A stretch of 64,000 nt of DNA, taken from positions 310,001 to 374,000 of the forward strand of contig JACKNK010000002.1 in NCBI GenBank assembly GCA_024234955.1. The letters are read 5' to 3'. Shown in pieces: positions 8,119 through 16,383 of this stretch. Made by a program: the position numbers and the translations under genes. How positions within the stretch are numbered: the stretch's first letter is position 1; every line of letters begins with the position of its first letter. The notes beneath the pieces were generated by a model that was given only the letters and a program-made list of their open reading frames with translations, was not told where the DNA came from and ran no database searches. Source of the stretch: Gammaproteobacteria bacterium (GTDB lineage Bacteria > Pseudomonadota > Gammaproteobacteria > JACKNK01).

Positions 8119-8478
8119 TCAGTCCCGCCGCCGTTCGATGATCAGGCCGACATCGCGCGCGCCGCGCACCGCGCCCTGCTTGTTCAGGGTCAGACGCAGC
8201 CAGGGGACTTCGAATTCGTCGAGGATGAGCTGGGCGACCCGCTCGGCCAGGGTCTCGACCAGCTCGAACTCGCTCTCTTTCACGAAGCCGATCACGCGCT
8301 TGGCGACGGCCTTATAATTGAGGGTGTCTTCGATGCGGTCGCTGGCGGCGGCGCGGCGGATGTCGGTGCCCATTTCCAGATCGAAGACCAGGGTCTGGGT
8401 GACCTGCCGTTCCCAACCATAGATGCCGATCACGGTGTCGATGCGCAGATCGCGCAGAAAGATGATGTCGTTACTCAT
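8119..8478 (-). CDS. folB: Dihydroneopterin aldolase
   Basis: FolB converts dihydroneopterin to 6-hydroxymethyl-dihydropterin and glycolaldehyde, the step before FolK. The 119-residue product contains DLRIDTVIGIYGWER, the conserved Tyr in LNYKAVAKRV, FELVETLAERVA (catalytic Glu region) and a C-terminal Lys (LNKQGAVRGARDVG). I chose the ATG at 8478 (MSNDIIFL); the TTG three codons upstream is weaker. First gene of the folB-folK operon, divergent from plsY. Confidence 0.94.
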   Translation of the reverse strand: MSNDIIFLRDLRIDTVIGIYGWERQVTQTLVFDLEMGTDIRRAAASDRIEDTLNYKAVAKRVIGFVKESEFELVETLAERVAQLILDEFEVPWLRLTLNKQGAVRGARDVGLIIERRRD

Positions 8479-8564
8479 GGCCGGCAACTATAACGCGGCC
8501 ACGGTTACCGCTGCGCGCCGACAGCCCTCATAATCTGCGGGAGTTCGAACTTCCGGATGCCGAC

Positions 8565-9161
8565 GTGACTTTCTATCTCCTGCTTGCTGCCGCGTACCTG
8601 CTGGGCTCGATTTCCTCCGCGATCATCGTCTGCCGGCTGATGGGGCTGCCTGACCCGCGTACGGTCGGATCCAACAATCCCGGCGCGACCAACGTGTTGC
8701 GCGTCGGCGGCAAGAAGGCGGCGGCGGTGACCTTGTTCGGCGACATGCTCAAGGGCTTCATACCCGCGCTGGTCGGGTTTCTGCTGGGGTTGGACCCGCT
8801 GGACCTGAGCCTGGTCGGGTTCGCCGCCTTCATCGGGCACCTGTATCCGCTGTTTTTCGGCTTCAAGGGCGGCAAGGGCGTGGCCACTGCCCTGGGTGCG
8901 TTCTTCGGCATGCATTGGTTGCTGGGGGCGGCGGTCGCGGGCACCTGGCTGCTGTTTGCCAAGGTGTTCCGGATATCTTCGGTCGCGGCGTTGATTGCGA
9001 CCGCGTTGGCGGCGCCGTTCGCGTGGTGGCTGATCGGCTATCCGGCGCCTGCCGTGGCGGTGATTGCGATGATGGTGGTCATGCTCTGGTGGCGGCATCG
9101 CTCCAACATCCGCAAGCTGATCCACGGCAGCGAGGACAGCATCGGTACCGATGCCCAGTAA
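8565..9161 (+). CDS. plsY: Acyl-phosphate glycerol-3-phosphate acyltransferase
   Basis: PlsY transfers the acyl group of acyl-phosphate to glycerol-3-phosphate, the first step of phospholipid synthesis, in the inner membrane. The 198-residue product has five or more membrane segments and the three PlsY motifs: LGSISSA, the phosphate-binding GSNNPGATN, and FGFKGGKGVATALG. The start is a GTG at 8565. The gene overlaps priA by 11 nt. Divergence from folB is a common arrangement in proteobacteria. Confidence 0.95.
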   Translation: MTFYLLLAAAYLLGSISSAIIVCRLMGLPDPRTVGSNNPGATNVLRVGGKKAAAVTLFGDMLKGFIPALVGFLLGLDPLDLSLVGFAAFIGHLYPLFFGFKGGKGVATALGAFFGMHWLLGAAVAGTWLLFAKVFRISSVAALIATALAAPFAWWLIGYPAPAVAVIAMMVVMLWWRHRSNIRKLIHGSEDSIGTDAQ

Positions 9162-11412
9162 CCCGGAATTGTCGGCGACGACGAAGCGCGCCGAGATAGT
9201 CGGCGCCGAGGTAGTGAGCACCGGGGTTGTGCGCGTCGCGGTGCCGACGCCGCTGCGCAAGTTGTTCGATTATCTGCCCCCGGAAGGGCTGCGCGCCGAT
9301 CAGGTGGCCATCGGTTCGCGGGTCCGGGTTTCATTCGGGCGGCGTCATCTGGTCGGTATCGCGGTCGGTCATGCCGCCGATACCGATGCCGGGGTCAGCC
9401 TGAAGCCGATCCGCGAGGTTCTGGATAAGCGCCCGGCCCTGCCGCCGGATCTGCTCGAGCTGATTACCTGGGCCGCCGGTTATTACCACCATCCGCTCGG
9501 CGAGGCGCTGGCGACGGCATTGCCGGTCCTGCTACGGCGTGGGGCAGCCGAGGACGCTCGAGGTGAAGCGATCTACGCCCTGAGCGCGAGCGGATGGGAA
9601 GCCGCCAGGACGCCCCCGAAGCGCGCCCCAAGACAAGTCGCCCTGCTGACCTTGCTGGCGGGACATCCTGAAGGCATGGCGCGAACCGCACTCGACGCCG
9701 AGGATGGGGACTGGAACCCAACCTTGCGCACCCTGCGTGACAAGGGCTGGCTGACGCTCAGCCACCGATCCTGCCTGCCGCCTCCGGTCGAATCGGTGAT
9801 CCAGGGCCCAGTACCGAACATCGAGCAACAGGCCGCCATCGACGCGATCACCTCGGCTTCCGGATTCACCGGGTTCCTGCTCGACGGAGTGACCGGCTCC
9901 GGCAAGACCGAGGTTTATCTGCGCGCCATCGAATTCGCGTTGGCGCAACGGCGACAAGCCTTGGTGCTGGTCCCGGAGATCGGGCTGACGCCGCAATTGG
10001 TGGCGCGTTTCCGTGCCCGGCTCGCGGTGCCGATCGCCGTCCTCCATTCCGGCCTCAACGACAGCGAGCGGCTGTGTTCCTGGCAACAGGCCGCCAGTGG
10101 CGAGGCACGGGTGGTGATCGGTACCCGATCGGCGGCGTTCACACCCCTGCCCGAACCCGGCCTGTTCATACTCGATGAGGAGCACGACGCTTCGTTCAAG
10201 CAACAGGACGGCTTTCGTTATTCGGCGCGAGATGTCCTGTTGATGCGCGGTCGCCGCAGCGACGTCCCGGTGGTGTTGGGGTCGGCCACGCCCTCGCTGG
10301 AAAGCCTGCATAACGTCGAGCGTGGCCGCTTGCAGAAACTGCCGCTGCGGGCGCGGGCCGGAGACGCAAGTCCGCCCCGCGTCGCGCTGCTCGACATGCG
10401 TGCCCAGCCCTTGAATGGTGGCTTGTCCCCGCGCATGTGGCAGTCGCTGGAAAGACACCTTGCGGAAGACGGTCAGGTTTTGTTGTTCCTGAATCGGCGC
10501 GGCTACGCGCCGGTGATGTCCTGTCACGACTGCGGCTGGCTGCCGGCCTGTTCACGCTGCGATGCGAACCTCGTCGTGCACCAACGTGAAGGTCGGTTGC
10601 GCTGTCACCATTGCGGCCACGAACAACCGATCCCGCGCGCCTGCCCGAGCTGCCGCAGCGAACGCCTGCGTCCGCTAGGCCAGGGCACCGAGCGGCTCGA
10701 GCAGGAATTGCGCAAGCGCTTCCCCGAACAGACCGTTTTGCGAATCGACCGTGACAGCACGCGCCGAAAAGGTGCATTGCATGATGCCCTGGATGAGGCG
10801 CAATCGGGACGCGCACGGATATTGGTTGGCACCCAGATGCTTGCCAAGGGGCATCACTTTCCGAATGTCACCCTGGTTGGCATCGTGGATGCCGATGGTG
10901 GCCTGTTCGGGGCCGATTTCCGCGCCGCCGAACGCATGGCACAACAGGTCGTCCAGGTCGCGGGTCGGGCCGGTCGCGCTGAACGTCGCGGAGAGGTGCT
11001 GATCCAGACCCACAGCCCAGACCATCCTTTGTTGAATACGCTGATTCACGCGGATTACGCCACCCTCGCCCAATCGCTGATGGATGAACGCCGCGCCGCC
11101 GAACTGCCGCCGTTCAGTGCGCTCGCGCTATTGCGTGCCGAGGCCCACGATTTGCAAATCGCGCAGCATTTTTTGCGAAGCGCGAGGCATGAAGCCGAGC
11201 GGATCGGTATTGCCGGCGTGCTGATACTGGGTCCCGCCCCCGCTGCGATGGCGCGTCGAGCGGGCAAGCACCGTGTTCAGCTCTTGCTTCAGGCGCCGGA
11301 ACGCGCGCCCTTGCACAGGCTAATTCCGGGTTTGCTTAAAAGGCTGGATTTCCTACCCAGTATGCGGAAAGTGCGCTGGACACTGGACGTGGATCCGATC
11401 GAGGTCGTCTGA
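9151..11412 (+). CDS. priA: Primosomal protein N', replication restart helicase PriA
   Basis: PriA recognises stalled forks and reloads the replicative helicase. The 753-residue protein has an N-terminal DNA-binding domain (about 25-130), Walker A GVTGSGKTE (246-254), a DEEH box (about 343), the zinc-binding insert with eight Cys in C..C and C..C pairs (about 455-500), and C-terminal helicase motifs including VGTQMLAKGHHF and QVAGRAGRA. The start overlaps the end of plsY. Two hairpins, the second with a T run, follow 80-180 nt downstream. Confidence 0.96.
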   Translation: MPSNPELSATTKRAEIVGAEVVSTGVVRVAVPTPLRKLFDYLPPEGLRADQVAIGSRVRVSFGRRHLVGIAVGHAADTDAGVSLKPIREVLDKRPALPPDLLELITWAAGYYHHPLGEALATALPVLLRRGAAEDARGEAIYALSASGWEAARTPPKRAPRQVALLTLLAGHPEGMARTALDAEDGDWNPTLRTLRDKGWLTLSHRSCLPPPVESVIQGPVPNIEQQAAIDAITSASGFTGFLLDGVTGSGKTEVYLRAIEFALAQRRQALVLVPEIGLTPQLVARFRARLAVPIAVLHSGLNDSERLCSWQQAASGEARVVIGTRSAAFTPLPEPGLFILDEEHDASFKQQDGFRYSARDVLLMRGRRSDVPVVLGSATPSLESLHNVERGRLQKLPLRARAGDASPPRVALLDMRAQPLNGGLSPRMWQSLERHLAEDGQVLLFLNRRGYAPVMSCHDCGWLPACSRCDANLVVHQREGRLRCHHCGHEQPIPRACPSCRSERLRPLGQGTERLEQELRKRFPEQTVLRIDRDSTRRKGALHDALDEAQSGRARILVGTQMLAKGHHFPNVTLVGIVDADGGLFGADFRAAERMAQQVVQVAGRAGRAERRGEVLIQTHSPDHPLLNTLIHADYATLAQSLMDERRAAELPPFSALALLRAEAHDLQIAQHFLRSARHEAERIGIAGVLILGPAPAAMARRAGKHRVQLLLQAPERAPLHRLIPGLLKRLDFLPSMRKVRWTLDVDPIEVV

Positions 11413-11495
11413 GAAATGCGCGTTTGGATTACTGCTGTTACGGGCATTTGCGTTATCGATACGCAGTTCTTGGCACGCCGGTTGCTGTTTCGTTA

Positions 11496-11526
11496 GCGCA
11501 CCCGACTCGCCACGGGTCGGGTGCGC
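11496..11526 (+). terminator. Perfect 11-bp hairpin downstream of priA
   Basis: GCGCACCCGAC pairs with GTCGGGTGCGC across a 9-nt loop and is followed by TTCCTT. It is a probable weak or first terminator of plsY-priA; the better T run belongs to the next hairpin. Confidence 0.5.
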
Positions 11527-11557
11527 TTCCTTCCTCCGACGCGTAACTGCGTTATTT

Positions 11558-11588
11558 AACCCGCCACCTTGTTGGCGGGTTTTTTTTG
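11558..11588 (+). terminator. Rho-independent terminator downstream of priA
   Basis: ACCCGCCA pairs with TGGCGGGT over a short loop (CCTTGT), followed directly by a run of T residues. It is the second of two stacked hairpins after priA. Confidence 0.85.
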
Positions 11589-11649
11589 TCCTCAGGCTTC
11601 CTGGTGCGTGCCCCGGAAGGCGCAATAACCAAACCGGACTGAAGTGGCC

Positions 11650-11844
11650 GGTCGAAAAATTACCAACGGCCTGATCTGACGGGTGCCCGACGAAGGGGGA
11701 GTCGTAGCCGGGCTGACGCAACAGCGCTGCAACGCCATCGCCGACAAACTCAACCGCCGACCCCGCAAGCGACTCGGCTACCGCACCCCGGAGGAATGCT
11801 TTTATGGAAATTAATTACTGTCGCAGTTCAAACTTGAAACTAAG
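11650..11844 (+). pseudogene. IS30-family transposase remnant with right terminal end
   Basis: From 11662 to 11814 the plus strand reads TNGLI, an in-frame TGA (11677-11679), then about 40 codons ending ADKLNRRPRKRLGYRTPEECF and a TAA. The segment KLNxRPRKRLGYxTPxE is the conserved C-terminus of IS30-family transposases. The upstream ENTNGLI motif is frameshifted. Downstream, 11817-11840 (CTGTCGCAGTTCAAACTTGAAA) looks like an IS30-type terminal inverted repeat. The rest of the element is gone. It marks past insertion at the edge of the accessory patch. Confidence 0.75.
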
Positions 11845-11875
11845 CCATAATGACTTGGGTTTTCAGTCATTATGG
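11845..11875. repeat. Perfect 11-bp hairpin next to the IS30 end
   Basis: CCATAATGACT pairs perfectly with AGTCATTATGG over a 9-nt loop (TGGGTTTTC). It directly follows the IS30-like terminal repeat. Function unknown: it could be a terminator remnant, an insertion hot spot or part of another element. Confidence 0.55.
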
Positions 11876-11983
11876 TCGCCACGAGCCTGCTATATTTCTG
11901 ATTTATCGTTCACCGCCTTGATATCCTAATCGTCGTTATCTTTCGGCGACCTGCCGATCCATACTATGCTTTTACTTGTTGAA

Positions 11984-12065
11984 ACTTAACGTTGCAAATA
12001 ACTGGATGCAAAAAGCGGAGCGCAGCGCAGCTTTTTTCGGTCGGAGTTAATTTGCCTTGTTAGTC
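11984..12065 (-). repeat. Integron attC-like recombination site
   Basis: Read on the minus strand, the 82-bp element has GACTAAC, then GCAAATTAAC, a central imperfect hairpin (AAAAAGC...GCTTTTT), then GTTATTTGC and finally GTTAAGT. GTTAAGT fits the R' consensus GTTRRRY. The outer boxes share TAAC/GTTA. The inner boxes are complementary apart from one extra T, as expected of the L''/L' boxes of attC. It begins 9 nt after the stop of the preceding gene, where attC sits in a gene cassette. No integrase gene is in the window, so a lone cassette (CALIN-like) is inferred. Confidence 0.6.
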
Positions 12066-12074
12066 ACCTGTCGG

Positions 12075-12758
12075 TTATGGCATCACATCAGTACCGTTCA
12101 TGTTTACAGGAACAGTACCAAGATCCCAGTTGTTTTTCGTGATTTGAGCTAGATATGCCTTCGTTCTATATGCGCTAGCTCTCACAGCTGATCTGTGATG
12201 ATTTAGTAGCCATTTATTTCTTGCGAATGTGTAATCCTTTATCCACACTTCTTCATTGCCTCCTGATGCCGGAGGACTCTCATTAAACATTGACCGAATT
12301 ACCCACAGTATGCCACCGCTGTGAATATGCGAATCGTAAATTATGAGTGCAGACAAAGCTTTAGTAAAACCGTTGTTATCTGCCCACTTCATCGCTGGAG
12401 TGAAGTAGACTTCCTCAAAGAATTGATCCTGAATATTTTTCATTACAGGATCATTTTTTCCTGAATTTCTTAGAAGTTTCTTAAAGTTTGCATCATTCGT
12501 TAGTGGGGTGCTGCCAACTTTATCTGCGTATGGGGCTAGTGCAGAACTATATGTCGAGTTTGCTGCCACATACATATGCACTAATTTCCTTAAATTTCCA
12601 TATTCAGTTGTCTGCGCTCGACCATAAGTTATTTGTCTTATGTCGTGCGGGCCATCGGCGTAGATAGAAATCGCCGAATAATTGCCATCCGGTGTCCCGG
12701 TTTCCGCTGTATTGATCACTCTTTCGATTAGGCTGCGCTGATTTTTAGTAAGTTTCAC
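12075..12758 (-). CDS. GH46-like chitosanase or lysozyme-fold hydrolase
   Basis: The 227-residue product resembles GH46/GH80 chitosanases: LIERVINTAETG with a candidate catalytic Glu (E19), ISIYADGPHDIRQITYGRAQTTEYGNL with candidate acidic residues D35/D39, ALIIYDSHIHSGG in the substrate cleft, and the C-terminal GGNEEVWIKDY region. It would cut beta-1,4 glucosamine or related glycans. There is no signal peptide, which is odd for an exported chitosanase. Base composition is far more AT-rich than the neighbours, and an attC-like site follows the stop, so it is probably a captured cassette gene. The family call is from motif memory, not from a search. Confidence 0.6.
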   Translation of the reverse strand: MKLTKNQRSLIERVINTAETGTPDGNYSAISIYADGPHDIRQITYGRAQTTEYGNLRKLVHMYVAANSTYSSALAPYADKVGSTPLTNDANFKKLLRNSGKNDPVMKNIQDQFFEEVYFTPAMKWADNNGFTKALSALIIYDSHIHSGGILWVIRSMFNESPPASGGNEEVWIKDYTFARNKWLLNHHRSAVRASAYRTKAYLAQITKNNWDLGTVPVNMNGTDVMP

Positions 12759-12806
12759 ATGATCTCTCCGTTGTTCATTTAGTGGCTAACAGTCGATTAA
12801 TCGGCA

Positions 12807-12860
12807 GGTATACATGTAGACATTTTTGGGCGCATCTAGGCTTGCGGCTAGATGTATACC
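12807..12860. repeat. Inverted repeat upstream of the GH46-like gene
   Basis: GGTATACAT at 12807-12815 pairs with ATGTATACC at 12852-12860. A nested CATCTAG/CTAGATG pair lies inside. It lies between the cassette-like gene and the nonsense-mutated gene, in AT-rich DNA. It may be a degraded recombination site. On the minus strand GTTAGCC (12784-12790) lies between it and the gene start, one mismatch from GTTRRRY. Confidence 0.45.
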
Positions 12861-12893
12861 ATTTGGTTTGTATCTGACTAATTTTATCCTCAT

Positions 12894-13264
12894 CTAGGCA
12901 TCGACTACTCGGTCATGGAGTGCGAGGCGGCGGACTGCGTCGCGGCTCATCCACCAGACTTTGAGGTTCGGGTCCCACTGGCCCCCGTTTTCCTTGACCG
13001 TTTACCGCAACGATTTTTCGTTAATGGCGATGTGTATCACAACGCGGGGCGGTACCGGGGGTGGGTTGGTGCGCAGCGGGCGGTCGTGGGCGGCTGTCGT
13101 GCGATAGGTGACGCCGTCGGGGCGCTCGTCAACGATGATTTCGACGGTGGTGAATCGACGTTCTGCGTCTCGACGATGGCGGACGCACACGAGATTCTCG
13201 CCGTATTGGCGTACGTAGCGCTGGGTGTCAGGCTTTCCTGCAATGATCGTTTTGATTCTTCCAT
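12894..13264 (-). pseudogene. Conserved hypothetical protein broken by one TAA codon
   Basis: The minus strand reads RIKTIIAGKPDTQRYVRQYG, a central TTVEIIVDERP and AINEKSLR, then TAA (13002-13004), and continues in the same frame with TVKENGGQWDPNLKVWW and LALHDRVVDA to TAG at 12894. Intact members of this proteobacterial family of about 110-120 residues, as I recall them, have Gln where the TAA stands (CAA to TAA). So one transition splits the gene. The true 5' end is uncertain. The family is small and of unknown function. Confidence 0.75.
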
Positions 13265-13443
13265 GTCGGTCCCGCTCTGGCTTTGAAAACCATGCGCGTT
13301 CCGAATGTAGCCAAAGGGGGAGGCGAACTCCATAGCGGGGTTTCGGAGGGTATGTTTGCTGGACGGAGCGGATGGGGGGCTCGATGCCAGTCGTGCCGGG
13401 TCACGCCAATGCGCTGTTCGACGTTTGATGACCGGAATTGGGG

Positions 13444-16218
13444 TCAGGTCGCGACGATCAGGTGCAGGGCGTCGAGCTGCAATTCGCCTGCGCTGAGCGC
13501 ACTGCGGATGGCCTCGGCATGGTTGTGCAATAAGCTGATTTCGTCTTCGCGGACGGATGGGTTGACGGCACGTAACGATTGCAGACGGGCGATCTCGGCA
13601 CCGAGTAGGTCGTTGGCGGCTTGCTGTGCGGACTGAAGCCGCATCTGCATGCCCTCGCCGGCGCGGGCGTCGGCGTGGCCGTAGAGTTTGCGGATCGCGT
13701 CCTGCTGGGAGCGGAGGAGTTTGCCGGCGACGGCGCGGTCACGGAACAGGCATTGGCCGCGCAGACGTTCATGAGGCACACGCGGGGCGAGGTCGCGCCC
13801 GGTTTTGTCCACCAGGACCCGCAGATGTGCGTCGCCGATATAACGGGCGAGATCGAGGGAGGCAGGGGCGGTGCAGGAGATTCGGAACAGGGCTTCGAGC
13901 AGTAGTGTACCGGCGGGCAGTTTGGCGTCGCGAATGACGGTGACGGCGCTGTTTCCGAGACCGGTTTGATCGAGCAGGTCCAGGGCGTCGCGGACCATCG
14001 GGTGTTCCCAGCTCAGGAATGCTTCATCCTCGCGGGCCAATGCCGTGGAGCGGCGCACGCTGAACGCGATGCCTTCTTCGGGAAGACCGGGGAAGCCGTC
14101 GTCGCGCATGCGTTCGGAGGGTTTTGCCAACCAGCGGTATGTGCCGAGTTCTTCGGTATCGACCCCGTAGGCATCGAAGATGCCGTTCATCAGGTTTTCG
14201 AGTCCGGGGTCGCGGTCGAGGGTCTCGATTGCGGCAATCAGTTCTTCGCCGACCTCGGCCCGATGTGAATTCAGCTCAAGGAGTCGGTCGCGACCGGATT
14301 TGACCTTCTCGCTGAGTTCGGCGTGCAGGGTGCGGGTGTCCGCCAGCAGGCTGTCGAAGGCGGCTTCGTCGTCGGTGGCGAGTAACGCTTGCAGACGCTC
14401 CCCGAGTCGGTCGAAGACCGTGATGGCATCGGGGCAAGGTGCGTGAAAGGCATCCAGCCCGTCGAGATACCAGGCGAGCATGCGGGCTCCGGCGCTTCCA
14501 GGGCGATAGGGCACATGAATGTGGATGTCGTGTTTCTGTCCGATGCGGTCGAGGCGACCGATGCGCTGTTCGAGCAGGTCGGGGTTGAGGGGCAGGTCGA
14601 ACAGCACGAGGTGATGCACGAACTGGAAGTTGCGCCCCTCGCTGCCGATCTCGGAACAGATCAGCGCGCGTGCGCCGTCGTGCGTGTCGGCAAACCAGGC
14701 GGCGGCGCGGTCGCGGGCGACCAGGTCCAGGTGTTCGTGGAACACGCCGGTGAGCAGACCGTGGCGGGTCTTGAGGACATCGGACAGCGCTTGCGCGGTG
14801 TCGGCGTGGGCGCAGATGACCAGCGCCTTGCGTGGGTGGATGTCGGCGAGCATCCCGGCCAGCCAGTCTACCCGTGGGTCGCTATCGGTCCAGTCGGGGA
14901 TGCCGTATTCCGGGGTCAGCGAGGTGTCGTCGGATGGGCTGAGCTCGTGCGGCACCAGTTCGCGTTTGGGGAACCCTTTCATGGCGGCGCGGGTGTTGCG
15001 GAACAGCACGCGACCGGTGCCGTGCCGGTCGATCAGTCGGGACAACAACTCATCGGGGTCGATGCCGCCTTGGTCGTCGGTGATGTCTTCGGCAAGATCG
15101 GCGAGCAAACTGCTTTGCGCCTCGCTGAGTTCCTGTTCGGCAATCAGCGCATTTGCGGCCTCGGCGATGGGCTGGTAGGCGTCTTCTTCGGCGAGGAAGG
15201 CGCCCAGATCATGAAAGCGGTGCGGGTCCAGCAGGCGTAAGCGGGCGAAGTGTCCGGCGCGCCCGAGCTGTTCTGGTGTTGCGGTGAGCAGCAACACACC
15301 GCGAGCAACCGAGGCGAGTTGCTCGATCGCGGCGTAAGCCGGACTGACCGCATCCGGCGCCCAGCGCAGGTGATGCGCCTCATCGACGACCAGCATGTCC
15401 CAACCGGCGTCCAGCGCCTGTTCAAGCCGGTTCGGGTTGTCGGTCAGGAAGTCGAGACTCGCCAGGACGCGCTGTTCCGCCTGGAATGGGTTGACGCCAT
15501 CGGCATCGGCGCTGGCGCAGCGTTCCTCGTCATAGATCGAGAAGCGCAGTTGAAAACGCCGCCACATCTCCACGAACCATTGGTGGATCAGGGCTTCCGG
15601 GACGACAACCAGGATGCGATCGGCGCGTCCGCGTACCGCCTGGCTGTGCAGGATGAGACCGGCTTCGATGGTCTTGCCGAGGCCGACTTCATCGGCGAGC
15701 AGGACGCGGGGCGCCATGCGGGTGCCGACTTCGTGCGCCAGATAAAGCTGATGCGAGATCAGATCGACACGCGCACCAAGGAGTCCACGGGCCGGGGAGG
15801 TGGCGAGTTTGGCGCGCCATTGGTGCGCGGAATGACGCAGGCTGAACTGTCTGGCCGGATCGATCAGCCCAGCCAGGAGACGGTCCAGGGCGCGGGTCAG
15901 GCGCATGCGGTGATCGAGACGGGTCTCGGGGATCATTGCGGCATTGCCGTCGTCGGCGGTGCCGGTGTAGATCAGGATGCCATCGACATCATCGACGCTG
16001 TCGATGGTGATGCGGACTTCGTCGGCAGAGCGGATCCTTTCGCCGATATCGAAGCGCACCCGGGAGACCGGCGGTTCACGACGCGAGTAGGTGCGGGTTT
16101 CGTCGCTGGCGGGAAACATCAAGGTGACGGTGCGGGCATCGACGCCCACGACGAGACCGAGACCGAGTTCCGGTTCTGCTTCGCTGATCCAGCGTTGGCC
16201 GAGGGCGATGTCCTGCAA
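13444..16218 (-). CDS. rapA: RNA polymerase-associated helicase RapA
   Basis: RapA (HepA) is a Swi2/Snf2-type ATPase that binds RNA polymerase and helps recycle it after transcription. The 924-residue product has the N-terminal Tudor-like domains (LGQRWISEAEPELGLG), Walker A region ADEVGLGKTIEAG (about 175-187), the DEAHH box (about 276), helicase C motifs with QRIGRLDRIGQ, and a long C-terminal RapA-specific region. The length is slightly below that of the E. coli protein (968). Single gene, transcribed away from the HIT gene. Confidence 0.96.
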   Translation of the reverse strand: MQDIALGQRWISEAEPELGLGLVVGVDARTVTLMFPASDETRTYSRREPPVSRVRFDIGERIRSADEVRITIDSVDDVDGILIYTGTADDGNAAMIPETRLDHRMRLTRALDRLLAGLIDPARQFSLRHSAHQWRAKLATSPARGLLGARVDLISHQLYLAHEVGTRMAPRVLLADEVGLGKTIEAGLILHSQAVRGRADRILVVVPEALIHQWFVEMWRRFQLRFSIYDEERCASADADGVNPFQAEQRVLASLDFLTDNPNRLEQALDAGWDMLVVDEAHHLRWAPDAVSPAYAAIEQLASVARGVLLLTATPEQLGRAGHFARLRLLDPHRFHDLGAFLAEEDAYQPIAEAANALIAEQELSEAQSSLLADLAEDITDDQGGIDPDELLSRLIDRHGTGRVLFRNTRAAMKGFPKRELVPHELSPSDDTSLTPEYGIPDWTDSDPRVDWLAGMLADIHPRKALVICAHADTAQALSDVLKTRHGLLTGVFHEHLDLVARDRAAAWFADTHDGARALICSEIGSEGRNFQFVHHLVLFDLPLNPDLLEQRIGRLDRIGQKHDIHIHVPYRPGSAGARMLAWYLDGLDAFHAPCPDAITVFDRLGERLQALLATDDEAAFDSLLADTRTLHAELSEKVKSGRDRLLELNSHRAEVGEELIAAIETLDRDPGLENLMNGIFDAYGVDTEELGTYRWLAKPSERMRDDGFPGLPEEGIAFSVRRSTALAREDEAFLSWEHPMVRDALDLLDQTGLGNSAVTVIRDAKLPAGTLLLEALFRISCTAPASLDLARYIGDAHLRVLVDKTGRDLAPRVPHERLRGQCLFRDRAVAGKLLRSQQDAIRKLYGHADARAGEGMQMRLQSAQQAANDLLGAEIARLQSLRAVNPSVREDEISLLHNHAEAIRSALSAGELQLDALHLIVAT

Positions 16219-16383
16219 CTGGGGCTCCCGCTACCGCGTGGCGGCTTTACAAAATGGCCGGCAATGGTAGTCCTTACCGGAGAATATTCGAAGTGACTTA
16301 TGCATTATGGGTTAACGCAAACGTGTTGCGTGCCGCTGTGCGAGACTTTCCTGATCCAACGCACGCTTTACGAGGAGCTGGCC

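Noticed and set aside
12009..12037. Simple rho-independent terminator after the GH46-like gene
   Set aside because: The AAAAAGC/GCTTTTT stem could terminate transcription, but it lies at the centre of a larger set of paired boxes that fits attC better.
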